A stretch of 22,294 nt of DNA, taken from CAYNLK01 sp964398055. Its GTDB lineage: Bacteria; Chloroflexota; Anaerolineae; 4572-78; J111. Below the pieces are notes generated by a model. That model searched no databases and was not told the DNA's origin. It worked only from the letters and a program-made list of their open reading frames with translations. The position numbers and the translations under genes were made by a program. Location of the stretch: positions 1 through 22,294 of the forward strand of contig CAYNLK010000081.1 of assembly GCA_964398055.1 (NCBI GenBank). Direction: 5' to 3'. Below, one piece after another: positions 14,284-22,294 of this stretch. Numbering within the stretch: the first letter of the stretch is position 1; each line of letters begins with the position of its first letter.

Positions 14284-16746
14284 TCAGGGTCTGCTAAATA
14301 GCGTCTGGAGGATATTAAACGCCGGTCGTTCAGGATAATACTGGCATACGTCTACCAAAGCGGTCTGCTGCAATGGGCGGCGCAGTTCAGCGTCTTCAAT
14401 AAGACGCTGTAAGGCCTGCCAACAGGCTTCAGCCGAGGACGTATCCACCATCAGACTGTTCTCCTCATGGCGGGCAAAGGTTACCGCTCCGCCGCGGGCC
14501 GGGACGATCACTGCCGCGCCGCATGCCATCGCCTCCAGGGCGGTCAAGCCCATGGCCTGGTGCGAGGAAAAGTCGGCCAGGATATCGGCCTGGTTCATGA
14601 GGTTGGCGACCTGTTGTTGGCTGATGATCCCGGCCAGATGCCAGGCAAAATCTCGAGGCAGCGCGGCAAATTCCGGGTCCGCCAAGTTAACCCCAAAGAT
14701 AACAATCTCGACTCTGGCCCCGTAATGTTTGGAGGCGCGGCGCAAAATTTCCATGGTCAGGCCGGCCTGGCGATAGGGCGGCCGCGGCCGGACCATCGCC
14801 ACGATTTTGAGCGGCTGCTCCCCCTTGCTGTCAGCAGCCCGGGGTCGCGGCCGAAACAGGTCGATATTGAGGCTAACCCCAATAGTTTGCGCCGCGACCC
14901 CGGTTTGGGCCTGCACCTCCTGGCGGGTCCAATCGGTTTTAGTGAAGCAGACCAGGTTGGGTAGCTGTGAATAGGAGGCCAGGGCATCTTGATAGGCCTG
15001 GCTACCGGGGGGATACATGTAAGGTTCGAATTCCTGGATATAGTAGGCCAAAACAGGCTGGCCAGGTCGCTCGGCCAGCGGCGCCAGCCACTCGACCGAG
15101 CCGCTGGCGGTGGCCACTACCGCCTCATAGCGGCCGGCCAGATCCACCAGTTCCTCTCTTTTGCCATAGCGCCGGGGCACGTCGGAGGCGCCATAATTTT
15201 GCTCAAACGCCTCCCTGTGGCCGACCAGGTTGAAAATTTCTGCCTCAACCCCCATCCGGCGCATGGCCGCGGCTTCGTCAAAGATGACGTTGGTCCCGCC
15301 GCCGGGATTCACCACCGGCAGCACAAACAGGAGCCGCCGGCCCTTGAAATTGGCCGCGCCCCGTTCCAGCCAAGCCTCCCGCTCGACCATGACCCGGCTG
15401 CGCGCTCGCAGCCCGCTCAACACCCGGCTGTCCCGGCAGACCGCCAGCCCCTGGCTGATAACTCGTGAGCCGTGTTTCTGGGCCAGGGCCAGACCGGCCC
15501 GTTCGCTCAGCAGCTTGCGCCGGTTGCTGGAGTAGCTGCGCGACTGGGCATGATAAATGTACACATCGTCGGCCAGGGCTAAAAGCCAGCCGGCCTGGCG
15601 GGCCCGGAGAGCGTAGTCATTCTCCTCGCCGTAGCCGGCCCCAAAATTCTCTTCGTCAAACCGGCCGATTTCAGTAAGCAGTTGCCGTTTGAGCAGCAGG
15701 CAGAAACCGTTCAAAAACGGCAACTCCGGATACAGCCGGGCGGAGTAGCCGGCTACCAGTTGGCCCATCCGGTCGACGGTCACGCCGGACGGCAGGGGAT
15801 TGGCTGCCCAGTCGCCGTCGCGCTCAACTTCGGGGATCGATTGCCACGAGGCCGTATTGGAGAGCGGCCCAACCAGGCCGATGCGGGGATTGGACTCGGC
15901 GCAGGCCACCAGCCGGTCTAACCAGCCGGCCGTCACGATGGTATCGCTGTTGAGCAAAACGATGTAATCGGCGGTAGCTTGGCTTAGTCCCTGATTGGCG
16001 GCCCGGGTATAGCCCCTGGCCTCGTCATTTCTCAGCAGGGTCGCCGGCCGGGTGCGGGCCAAGCCGGCCAGGTAGCTTTGGGTTTCCGGCTCGCTGCCGT
16101 CATCCACCAAAATCAAAGTATAGGGCAGACTGGTATGGCGCTCGACCGAGGCCAGACAGCGCTGCAGATCGGCCAGGGCATTATGGACGCAGATAATGAT
16201 ATCGACCGGGACCTGGCGGGGCGACAGCGGCGGCCGGGGTGGCACTGGCTCAACGTGAATGAGCTGCCCAGTTGCCGGTGGTTTTAGCCGCAACGAGAGC
16301 TGCCACAGCAATCGCCGGCCCTGCTGGCCGATCTCCTGCCCGGTTCGAGCCAGCGCCTGACTGACCGTGGCCCACGTCCGAATACGGCTCGCCCGGAGCC
16401 AATCTTCCAGGATTTGCTCTCTCACGCTGCCGACCGGCATCAGCCGGGCGCGCCAGTGTTGCAGGCGTTGGGCCAGGGCCCAACCGGCGCTGCTTTCCAG
16501 ATGAGTCCAGCGGGCCTCCCAGGCCGCCATTTGGCTGGCCTGCGTGGCCAGCATGTTTTTTTGTTCGGCGTTGATCTGCCGGAGAGTTTGATTTTCTTGT
16601 TCTAATTGCGCCAACCGCTGTTCATAGGCCGCGATCACCTGTTCCGCCGGTTCATGGGGTTGGCCAAAGTGAGCCAGCGAGGCGGGGGACTGTTCCGGCT
16701 GGGGCTGGTCAGAAGAGGGCGGGTCGGCGGCAAAATTGTCGGCCAT
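14284..16746 (-). CDS. Coiled-coil / GT2 / GT4 bifunctional glycosyltransferase
   Basis: 820 residues with three parts. Residues 1-170 contain a coiled coil (about 36-75). Residues 180-430 are a GT2 domain: VDIIICVHNALADLQRCL from 181, LVDDGSEPE at 213-221, metal motif NSD at 266-268, and GYGEENDYALRARQAGW at 371-387. Residues 470-815 are a GT-B domain: LFVLPVVNPGGGTNVIFDEA, then YYIQEFEPYMYPPGSQAY (568-585, as in WsaF-like rhamnosyltransferases), then HQAMGLTALEAMACGAAVIV. In the last motif Q730 replaces the first glutamate of the usual E-x7-E. The protein may add two successive sugars, with the coiled coil possibly oligomerising it or measuring chain length. Start and stop are clean; it is divergent from the methyltransferase gene. 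Confidence 0.88.
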   Translation of the reverse strand: MADNFAADPPSSDQPQPEQSPASLAHFGQPHEPAEQVIAAYEQRLAQLEQENQTLRQINAEQKNMLATQASQMAAWEARWTHLESSAGWALAQRLQHWRARLMPVGSVREQILEDWLRASRIRTWATVSQALARTGQEIGQQGRRLLWQLSLRLKPPATGQLIHVEPVPPRPPLSPRQVPVDIIICVHNALADLQRCLASVERHTSLPYTLILVDDGSEPETQSYLAGLARTRPATLLRNDEARGYTRAANQGLSQATADYIVLLNSDTIVTAGWLDRLVACAESNPRIGLVGPLSNTASWQSIPEVERDGDWAANPLPSGVTVDRMGQLVAGYSARLYPELPFLNGFCLLLKRQLLTEIGRFDEENFGAGYGEENDYALRARQAGWLLALADDVYIYHAQSRSYSSNRRKLLSERAGLALAQKHGSRVISQGLAVCRDSRVLSGLRARSRVMVEREAWLERGAANFKGRRLLFVLPVVNPGGGTNVIFDEAAAMRRMGVEAEIFNLVGHREAFEQNYGASDVPRRYGKREELVDLAGRYEAVVATASGSVEWLAPLAERPGQPVLAYYIQEFEPYMYPPGSQAYQDALASYSQLPNLVCFTKTDWTRQEVQAQTGVAAQTIGVSLNIDLFRPRPRAADSKGEQPLKIVAMVRPRPPYRQAGLTMEILRRASKHYGARVEIVIFGVNLADPEFAALPRDFAWHLAGIISQQQVANLMNQADILADFSSHQAMGLTALEAMACGAAVIVPARGGAVTFARHEENSLMVDTSSAEACWQALQRLIEDAELRRPLQQTALVDVCQYYPERPAFNILQTLFSRP

Positions 16747-16755
16747 GAATCATTC

Positions 16756-16785
16756 TTGCTCGTTGCCAGAGTTGGATAGTATAAT
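16756..16785 (+). promoter_or_regulatory. Forward promoter for the methyltransferase gene
   Basis: TTGCTC (16756-16761), an 18-bp spacer and a perfect TATAAT (16780-16785) point rightward. Transcription would begin near 16792, leaving a ~90-nt leader before ATG 16883. No clear Shine-Dalgarno is visible before that ATG. Confidence 0.62.
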
Positions 16786-16810
16786 TTGCCCATTCCGGCG
16801 GGCGCTGCCG

Positions 16811-16839
16811 ATTATACTGGAAGAGCCAGGCCGGAGCAA
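16811..16839 (-). promoter_or_regulatory. Reverse promoter for the GT2/GT4 fusion gene
   Basis: Read on the minus strand, TTGCTC (16839-16834), a 17-bp spacer and a perfect TATAAT (16816-16811) point leftward toward the gene starting at 16746. The start site would fall near 16804. It mirrors the forward promoter, sharing the AGTATAAT octamer and the same -35 box, and its transcript overlaps the forward one. Confidence 0.62.
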
Positions 16840-16882
16840 ATGGTATCGAATCTTAAGCCATCATTATTTGTAGACAATTAAA

Positions 16883-17674
16883 ATGGATTCTCTACCTGAA
16901 GGGTTCGAGCAAAGATTCTTGGAGTATATTGGGGTTACCGAAGAAGCTGAAAGAGAAATGCACAGCTTCTATCTGCAATTTTTCCGGTCTGGCCAGCAGG
17001 TTTTGGAGTTGGGGTGCGGAGTTGGTTACTTTGTTAAAATGCTCGGTGAACTGGGCGTTAACGTTACAGGGATAGACCTGGACCCGGCCGCAGTAGCTAA
17101 AGCCCAAAACCAGGCCCTGCCCGTCATTCAGGCCGAAGCTCTAAGTTACTTACAAGAACTGCCCGGCGAGAGTCTGGACGCCATTTTTAGCGCTCATCTG
17201 ATCGAGCACCTCGACGTAGAGACAGTTTTTAGCTTGATCCAGGCCAGCTACCGAATCCTCAAGCCGGGTGGGTTCCTCCTTTTGACCACGCCCAATGTTC
17301 GAGCCCTTGTGTCTCATCTGGAAATGTTTTGGTTACATTTCGATCACAAAAGATTTTATCATCCCCGGCTGGTTGAATTCTTTATGCGGGAGTGCCAGTT
17401 TGGTGAGATTCGTTATGGAGAAAATGGCAAAAACTATGACTATGCCGCAACCGATGACGGCACAACTGTTAGCGGCGGTAAGTTCAATTGGAATGCGGTC
17501 ATTCCTCGCCCCAAACACGCGGTGATGTTACCCTGGTGGTGGTTCAAGCATTGGCTGGCTCGCATGGTGGTTTTACCCTACCTGGCCACGCTCATTCCAC
17601 CCCAATATGTGGGTCGCTCTTTTGAAGTGTATGTGATTGGTTATAAACCGGTTTCTGACTCCCGGCAACGCTAA
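16883..17674 (+). CDS. Class I SAM-dependent methyltransferase
   Basis: 263 residues. VLELGCGVGYF (40-50) is the SAM-binding motif I, VTGIDLDP (61-68) supplies the acidic residue for the ribose, and FSAHLIEHL with ILKPGGFLLLTTPNVRAL are motifs IV-V of the Methyltransf_11/23 group. The C-terminal third is hydrophobic and basic (MLPWWWFKHWLARMVVLPYL) and may dock on the membrane near a lipid-linked substrate. In glycan clusters such enzymes methylate a sugar hydroxyl, sometimes the terminal residue that stops chain growth. That role is inferred from context. It is the first gene after the symmetric promoter region and lies 17 nt before the next gene. GC is lower than in the transferases to its left. 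Confidence 0.85.
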   Translation: MDSLPEGFEQRFLEYIGVTEEAEREMHSFYLQFFRSGQQVLELGCGVGYFVKMLGELGVNVTGIDLDPAAVAKAQNQALPVIQAEALSYLQELPGESLDAIFSAHLIEHLDVETVFSLIQASYRILKPGGFLLLTTPNVRALVSHLEMFWLHFDHKRFYHPRLVEFFMRECQFGEIRYGENGKNYDYAATDDGTTVSGGKFNWNAVIPRPKHAVMLPWWWFKHWLARMVVLPYLATLIPPQYVGRSFEVYVIGYKPVSDSRQR

Positions 17675-17691
17675 GGGCGACAGGTTGACGT

Positions 17692-19596
17692 ATGGAATAC
17701 ATCGCTTTTCTAGTTATGTTTGGCCCTGGGTTAGCTCTGGTTTTTTGGTTGATAGCGGACGAAGAGTTTAGTGGATTCGAGCGAGTGTTGCTGAGTTTGG
17801 GGGCCAGTCTGGCCGTCTATCCGGTTCTGCTGTTGTTCTGCCACGTAACGGGGATACCGGTAAGCTCAGGCTTGATTGATACCGTCATTGTCGCCAGCTT
17901 CATTCTGTTCGGCTGGCGTTTGTATATGGTGGCTGGTAAGAGAGCCTGGCAGGATTTCTGGAAAGTTGCTCAAACAGATACAAAACAAATTGTTGCCGGG
18001 TTATTTTTGCTGATTGTGTTGGTTTTGTCGGCTTATGTCAGAATAGCGGTGGTTAAGGATCTGGCTGTGCCCATGTGGGCCGACTCCTACCACCACACCA
18101 TGATCAGCCAACTACTGATCGACAACCAGGGTTTGTTTAGCTCCTGGCTGCCCTATGCCCCTTTGATGACCTTCACCTATCATTTTGGCTTTCACAGTAT
18201 TGTGGCCAACTACCACTGGTTAACCGGGATCAACATAACCCGCGCCGTAGTTGTCGCCGGCCAGGTTATCAATTTTGTAGTGGTCTTGGGGAGTTTTTTG
18301 CTGGCCTATCGTTTCACGGGTAAAGTCTGGGCCGGGAATGGCGCGGCGCTGTTCGTGGGGCTGATCTCGCCGATGCCGGCGCATTTTTTCAACTGGGGCC
18401 GGTATCCGCAGTTGACGGCCCTGGCGGTCCTGCCGGCCGCCATAATCCTGACCGTCCACCTCTTGAATCAGCCTCGTCTTAGCCCAAGATCGATCGGGCT
18501 GACCGGTCTGGTTATTGCCGGGCTGGGGCTGTCCCATTATGGGGTTTTGGTCTTCTTCGTACTATTTGGCCTGATATTTTTGGGTTATAAGGTCATCGAA
18601 AACCGGTTGGCCCGGCCGCGCCTGAAACTTCTATCGATCAATCTCCTGGCAACTGCCGCCGTCGCCGCGCTGATTACGGCCCCCTGGCTCTGGAATTTTG
18701 TGACCGGTCGATTTATGACCATTGTCACGGCTATCGTCAGGCAAGCGCCGGGCGCGGAGCCGGCCAAGATCGAGGCGCACAACGCCTTACCCAATGTAAC
18801 CATGTTTTTGAATACCCATTGGTATATCGTGGTCATTATCGGGGTGATTTGGGCGGTGTGGCAGCGGGAAAAGTATACAATCATAACATCGATTTGGGCG
18901 ATATCGTTACTCTTGTTGGCCAATCCATATTTCCTAAAACTACCCGGAACCGGGCTAATCAACAATTTTGCCGTATTCATCTCGCTATTTCTACCCTTTT
19001 CGGTCATCTTTGGCAATCTGGTAGCCGATCTTATAACCGCAGCGCAGCGCTGGCGGCCCTGGGCGGCCAATATTGTCATAATCGCCTTACTCCTGGTGAG
19101 TATCAGGAGCGCCGGTTATCGCCTGGCCTTTTTTGAGCCGGGGCGGCAGTTGGTGACCGAGGCTGACCTGGCGGCGATGGCCTGGATTCAGGAGAACACG
19201 CCTGCTGATGCTCTTTTTCTAATCAATCACACTTTTGCTTACAGCAACAGCACCGCCGTGGGCACGGACGCCGGCTGGTGGCTGCCGTTATTAGCCGGGC
19301 GTCAAAATACCATCCCACCACTGTCGGCTCAGGAGACCAGGTATCCTGACGCCTTCCAGAGCAACCAATTCTATCGTCAGGTGGATCAGGTCGAGCTGAC
19401 CGATACCTCAGGTTATCAATTACTGCAAGAAGCCGGCATCACCCATATCTACCTCGGCCAGCAGAACGGCCAGGTGTGGAATGAAAGCGGCCAGGCGCCC
19501 CTCAACGCCGAGGTGTTGCGCGCCAGCAGTCTCTACCGGGAAATCTACCACCAGGATAACGTCTCTGTGTTTACCCTGGCAGGCAACCATGAGTAG
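17692..19596 (+). CDS. GT-C-like multi-pass membrane protein
   Basis: 634 residues. About 12 hydrophobic segments span 1-465, followed by a soluble C-terminal tail of about 165 residues beginning near AAMAWIQENTPADALFLINH. The first big outward loop has VPMWADSYHHTMISQLLI with D131 and H134-H135, in the position of the acidic motif of GT-C glycosyltransferases. THFNW-like PAHFFNWGRYPQL lies in a later loop. The tail resembles those of DUF6541/PMT-like membrane proteins, but I cannot name the family firmly. Likely role: transfer a sugar from a polyprenyl-phosphate donor outside the membrane; a polymerase role cannot be excluded. Its stop lies 8 nt inside the next gene, so they are translationally coupled. 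Confidence 0.7.
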   Translation: MEYIAFLVMFGPGLALVFWLIADEEFSGFERVLLSLGASLAVYPVLLLFCHVTGIPVSSGLIDTVIVASFILFGWRLYMVAGKRAWQDFWKVAQTDTKQIVAGLFLLIVLVLSAYVRIAVVKDLAVPMWADSYHHTMISQLLIDNQGLFSSWLPYAPLMTFTYHFGFHSIVANYHWLTGINITRAVVVAGQVINFVVVLGSFLLAYRFTGKVWAGNGAALFVGLISPMPAHFFNWGRYPQLTALAVLPAAIILTVHLLNQPRLSPRSIGLTGLVIAGLGLSHYGVLVFFVLFGLIFLGYKVIENRLARPRLKLLSINLLATAAVAALITAPWLWNFVTGRFMTIVTAIVRQAPGAEPAKIEAHNALPNVTMFLNTHWYIVVIIGVIWAVWQREKYTIITSIWAISLLLLANPYFLKLPGTGLINNFAVFISLFLPFSVIFGNLVADLITAAQRWRPWAANIVIIALLLVSIRSAGYRLAFFEPGRQLVTEADLAAMAWIQENTPADALFLINHTFAYSNSTAVGTDAGWWLPLLAGRQNTIPPLSAQETRYPDAFQSNQFYRQVDQVELTDTSGYQLLQEAGITHIYLGQQNGQVWNESGQAPLNAEVLRASSLYREIYHQDNVSVFTLAGNHE

Positions 19597-20668
19597 CGCC
19601 GGCCCACCCCACCGGCTCAGTTTTGTCCTGTCGTCGCTCCGCCTGTCCGGCGGGGTGCGGGTGATTGTGGAGTATGCCAACCGGCTGAGCGAACGGGGGT
19701 ATCAGATCAGCCTGGTTACCCCCGGCGGGACTATCGAGCCGGACATCCGGGCCGAGTTGGTCAGTCAAGTCAAGATTTATGAGAGCAAGGTGCGCCTCGG
19801 CTCAAAGTCCACCATTAACAAGGTGGCCCTGGCCTGGTCGCTCAGCCGGGCCGTGCCGCCGAGCGATATCATCTTTTCGACCCACACCCCCACGATTCCC
19901 AGCGCCTGGCTGGCGGCGCGACTCTGGCGAAAGAGCCGGTTATTCTGGCTATACCAGGATTATCAGGAGATGTTTCAAGAGAGACCCAGCGAGCAAAAAA
20001 TTTTGCGCTGGGGCGCCAAACGGCACGATAAAATCTTGACCGTGTCCCATTGGTCGCGGGCAGAATTGAGGCAACTAGGCGCTACAGAACCGGTCGTCGT
20101 CGGCGAGGGGTTGAGCCACGCTGAAGAATTCTATCCACGGCCGGAGTTGCGCAATACATCATCAACCAAAAAGATTCTATGCTTGGGGGATATGCGTCGG
20201 CGCAAGGGTTTTGAGGATTTTCTGGTCGCGGCCGATATCCTCTATCGGCGACATCCCAACCTCGAGTTTTGGCTAGTTTCCAAAGAAGATTGTAACATTA
20301 AAACAGCTATTCCATTTCGATACATTTACCGTCCCAGCCGCCGCCAACTGGCCGAGCTGTATGCGGCCTGTGACCTGTTCGTTTTGGCTTCGTGGTGGGA
20401 ATCCTTTGGTTTGCCGCCCCTGGAAGCGATGGCCTGCAGCGCAGCGGTGGTGTTAACCGACTCGCGCGGGGTCAGAGAGTACGCCCGGCCCGAGGAAAAT
20501 TGCCTATTGGTGCCGCCCCGCCAGCCCGAGCTGTTGGCCGCAGCCATCGAGCGGGTGCTGACGGACCCGGAGTTGGCGGATCGGCTTCGTCGGAACGGCC
20601 CGCCGACAGCGGCGCAGTTTACCTGGGCCGCGGCGGTAGACCGGTTTGAGGCGGCGATTATGAAGTGA
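19589..20668 (+). CDS. GT4 family glycosyltransferase
   Basis: 359 residues from ATG 19589. The frame remains open upstream, but the extra 36 residues are an out-of-frame shadow of the preceding gene, while the ATG opens on RLSFVLSSLRLSGGVRVIVE, the proper start of the GT-B fold with the SGGV loop. Later motifs are KKILCLGDMRRRKGFEDFLV and the E-x7-E donor motif in WWESFGLPPLEAMACSAAVV. In AMACSAAVV a serine replaces the glycine of the common MACG. It is predicted cytoplasmic and retaining, adding a sugar from a nucleotide donor. It overlaps the membrane protein gene by 8 nt and ends 16 nt from a convergent gene, with no hairpin terminator between them. Confidence 0.9.
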   Translation: MSSAGPPHRLSFVLSSLRLSGGVRVIVEYANRLSERGYQISLVTPGGTIEPDIRAELVSQVKIYESKVRLGSKSTINKVALAWSLSRAVPPSDIIFSTHTPTIPSAWLAARLWRKSRLFWLYQDYQEMFQERPSEQKILRWGAKRHDKILTVSHWSRAELRQLGATEPVVVGEGLSHAEEFYPRPELRNTSSTKKILCLGDMRRRKGFEDFLVAADILYRRHPNLEFWLVSKEDCNIKTAIPFRYIYRPSRRQLAELYAACDLFVLASWWESFGLPPLEAMACSAAVVLTDSRGVREYARPEENCLLVPPRQPELLAAAIERVLTDPELADRLRRNGPPTAAQFTWAAAVDRFEAAIMK

Positions 20669-20684
20669 ACGAAAAATTTGATAG

Positions 20685-22229
20685 TCATTCCGGCAAATGA
20701 CCGTTATTAAATTCGTACAGATATGCCGCCGCTCCGATGGTTTGAAACTTGTCTTTCTGGACCCCGCCAATAGTGGTGAGATAATTTATGAAAAGCAGTT
20801 CCTCATTGACACCGTGGCCAACGTGGACATGGGAGAAGAGTAACCAGACTCGTCGATGGTCTGACAGTTTATCCAGATCGCTCAAATAACCAGACCAATT
20901 ACTTCGTGAGGATACGCCGATCCGGTAATCGTCTGGTTGAAAGTTATACCGAGGTAAATAATATTCAAAAGGTGATTGAGAGGCATAATAAACGTAAATG
21001 ATATCCCCCTCTTGCCAATTAGTAGCAATATGGCTGATGGCCGGCTTGATCTCTTCTCTTAACTCTGGGCCTTTCAGATAATCGCCTGCGTCAATGAGAG
21101 GATGATAAAACAGAAGGACCGCGAACATCAAACCCACAATTCGCCACCTGGCAGAGAAGAACAGACTTATAGTTTGGTCAATACCTTCGGCCAACACCAG
21201 CATCAGTAAAGGCACCAGAAACAACAATAGGCGGTCTCGAAACGGATATTGGCCGACAATGGCTGCCAACAGCGCCAACAAGATCGGCAGGGATAAGGCA
21301 AAAGCGCAGGGTTTATTTTTTCCAAAGAGTGAACCAAGACCGACGAAATAGGTCAGCGTAGCCAGTCCGGTCAATGATAAACCAACCGGATACCTGAATA
21401 CAGCCAAAAAACTTTCTACCACCCAAGTAACAAAACCGGGAACGTTTGCGATAGGCGGGGCAAAGCCCTGGATCCAGTAATCCAGTAGCTCTTTTTTTTG
21501 AGCCAACTCATTTAATGAAATGTAGTAAAAAATCAGAAAACTGATGCTCCACAAAAGACCCAGCAGCGTGACCGATCCTACCTGGCGCCGGGTGTGTGTC
21601 TGAATGGTAGTCATCAATCCTACCAACCCGATTGAAGCCAAAACAAAGATGACCGGATGAGACAGCCAGATCAGTAGCGCGCCCAACAGGCCATAAAGAA
21701 ATGCCCCCCAATAGGTCAAACTCCCATTCAGCAATGGGAACAGTATCATCAGGGCAATCAGAGTGACCAATACATCGGTTGAATACTGTTTGACTTCTGA
21801 AGCATAATAGATTAACGGACTGGAAATGGCGAAGAGAGTAAGAGCAAAGAAAGTGGACCTTAAGCTTAAAATTCTCCGGGCAACCAGATAGAAAATTGGT
21901 AAGGATAAAAGCCCACTAAATAACGGGAACAGCCGCAACGCCCATTCATTTGTACCCAAGAATAGCGTGATTGCTTTCTCGACCCACAGAAAACCGATAG
22001 GCGCGCCCTGATAATTATCAAGTGGTGTTATCAATTCAAAAAATGATCGATTAATGATATTTAGTGATAGTAAAGCCTCATCAAGCCATAGAGAACGATT
22101 AGAGAAATATTGATAGAGTCGAAGAGCTACACCGATACCGCCAATGGTAGTAAATATTGGCAAAGAAAATTTCTTAAAACAAAAGCTAAATGACTTTTTT
22201 AGAGTCGAGTTGCTTCCGGGCATTATCAT
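20685..22229 (-). CDS. GT39/ArnT-like membrane glycosyltransferase
   Basis: 514 residues with about 11 hydrophobic segments and a ~130-residue soluble end. LRLYQYFSNRSLWLDEALLS (36-55) carries D50-E51, the catalytic acidic pair of PMT/ArnT-type enzymes (PF13231-like), and YQGAPIGFLWVEKAI followed by ALRLFPLFSGLLSLPIFYLV completes the family pattern. It would use a polyprenyl-phosphate sugar and modify lipid or glycan outside the membrane. ATG codons at 22229 and 22223 are both possible; neither has a clear Shine-Dalgarno. Its base composition is clearly AT-richer than the rest of the window (for example 21481-21540 is under 30% GC), which suggests separate acquisition. Upstream is a perfect 17-bp palindrome. 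Confidence 0.86.
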   Translation of the reverse strand: MIMPGSNSTLKKSFSFCFKKFSLPIFTTIGGIGVALRLYQYFSNRSLWLDEALLSLNIINRSFFELITPLDNYQGAPIGFLWVEKAITLFLGTNEWALRLFPLFSGLLSLPIFYLVARRILSLRSTFFALTLFAISSPLIYYASEVKQYSTDVLVTLIALMILFPLLNGSLTYWGAFLYGLLGALLIWLSHPVIFVLASIGLVGLMTTIQTHTRRQVGSVTLLGLLWSISFLIFYYISLNELAQKKELLDYWIQGFAPPIANVPGFVTWVVESFLAVFRYPVGLSLTGLATLTYFVGLGSLFGKNKPCAFALSLPILLALLAAIVGQYPFRDRLLLFLVPLLMLVLAEGIDQTISLFFSARWRIVGLMFAVLLFYHPLIDAGDYLKGPELREEIKPAISHIATNWQEGDIIYVYYASQSPFEYYLPRYNFQPDDYRIGVSSRSNWSGYLSDLDKLSDHRRVWLLFSHVHVGHGVNEELLFINYLTTIGGVQKDKFQTIGAAAYLYEFNNGHLPE

Positions 22230-22265
22230 AGTAATACTATTCAGTTACTGCAAAATTGGCATACA

Positions 22266-22282
22266 AATTGGTCAGACCAATT
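22266..22282. promoter_or_regulatory. Perfect 17-bp palindrome upstream of the GT39-like gene
   Basis: AATTGGTC-A-GACCAATT is a perfect inverted repeat with one central base, 37 bp before the start of the GT39-like gene. Its size and position suit a dimeric repressor or activator site. No regulator gene is in the window, and no convincing -35/-10 pair was found beside it. Confidence 0.4.
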
Positions 22283-22294
22283 AGCCAGACTGAG

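Noticed and set aside
19481..19588. Upstream extension of the GT4 gene to 19481
   Set aside because: The added residues are an out-of-frame reading of the preceding membrane protein gene. The conserved fold begins at ATG 19589.
22213..22250. TTGCAG-17-TATGAT as the promoter of the GT39-like gene on the minus strand
   Set aside because: The -10 box overlaps the predicted start codon, so the transcript would begin inside the gene.

Overview
The window is a polysaccharide (capsule, exopolysaccharide or cell-surface glycan) biosynthesis island. It holds about 15 complete genes, most involved in polyprenyl-linked sugar assembly. I see no rRNA, tRNA, CRISPR array, transposase or phage gene. The organism looks like a moderately GC-rich environmental bacterium, most likely Chloroflexota of the Anaerolineae type. 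That rests on several large GT-C/GT39-like membrane proteins with extracytoplasmic tails, a DUF2142 protein paired with a small two-anchor protein, a coiled-coil restriction-like-fold protein, and families of short palindromic repeats. It is inference, not proof.

Layout. (1) 78-5194, plus strand: an O-antigen-type flippase fused to a GT2 glycosyltransferase, then a large GT-C-like membrane protein with a C-terminal beta-rich tail. (2) 5195-5700: a 153-bp hairpin-rich element with inverted ends and a 4-bp flanking duplication. It lies inside what appears to be a remnant reading frame for another beta-sandwich module. (3) 5701-8535, plus: GT2, GT4 and WecG/TagA/CpsF transferases, tightly packed (7-nt gap, then 4-nt overlap). 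(4) 8519-8759: a 38-bp direct repeat that copies the end of the WecG/TagA gene, then a good sigma70-type promoter. (5) 8760-12993, plus: a coiled-coil PD-(D/E)XK-like protein, the initiating polyprenyl-phosphate sugar-phosphate transferase, a DUF2142 membrane protein and its small membrane-anchored neighbour. (6) 12997-16746, minus: a GT4-like transferase, a long inverted repeat, and a coiled-coil/GT2/GT4 fusion. (7) 16747-16882: a symmetric promoter region. (8) 16883-20668, plus: a methyltransferase, a GT-C-like membrane protein and a GT4 transferase. (9) 20685-22229, minus: an AT-richer GT39-like membrane glycosyltransferase.

How the genes could work together (inference from families): the sugar-phosphate transferase at 9543-10943 loads the first sugar-phosphate on undecaprenyl phosphate. 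The WecG/TagA, GT2 and GT4 enzymes extend the chain on the cytoplasmic face, and the methyltransferase may modify a sugar or cap the chain. The flippase half of the first gene moves the lipid-linked glycan across the membrane. The four GT-C/DUF2142-like membrane proteins could add sugars from polyprenyl-phosphate donors on the outside, or one could polymerise the repeat unit. No Wzz, Wza, Wzc or ABC exporter and no sugar-nucleotide synthesis gene is in the window, so the pathway is incomplete here.

Points most worth a second look: the non-autonomous element and the in-frame reading frame restored by its removal; the flippase-GT2 fusion; the mirror-image promoters between two divergent genes; and the nuclease-fold protein sitting in the glycan cluster.
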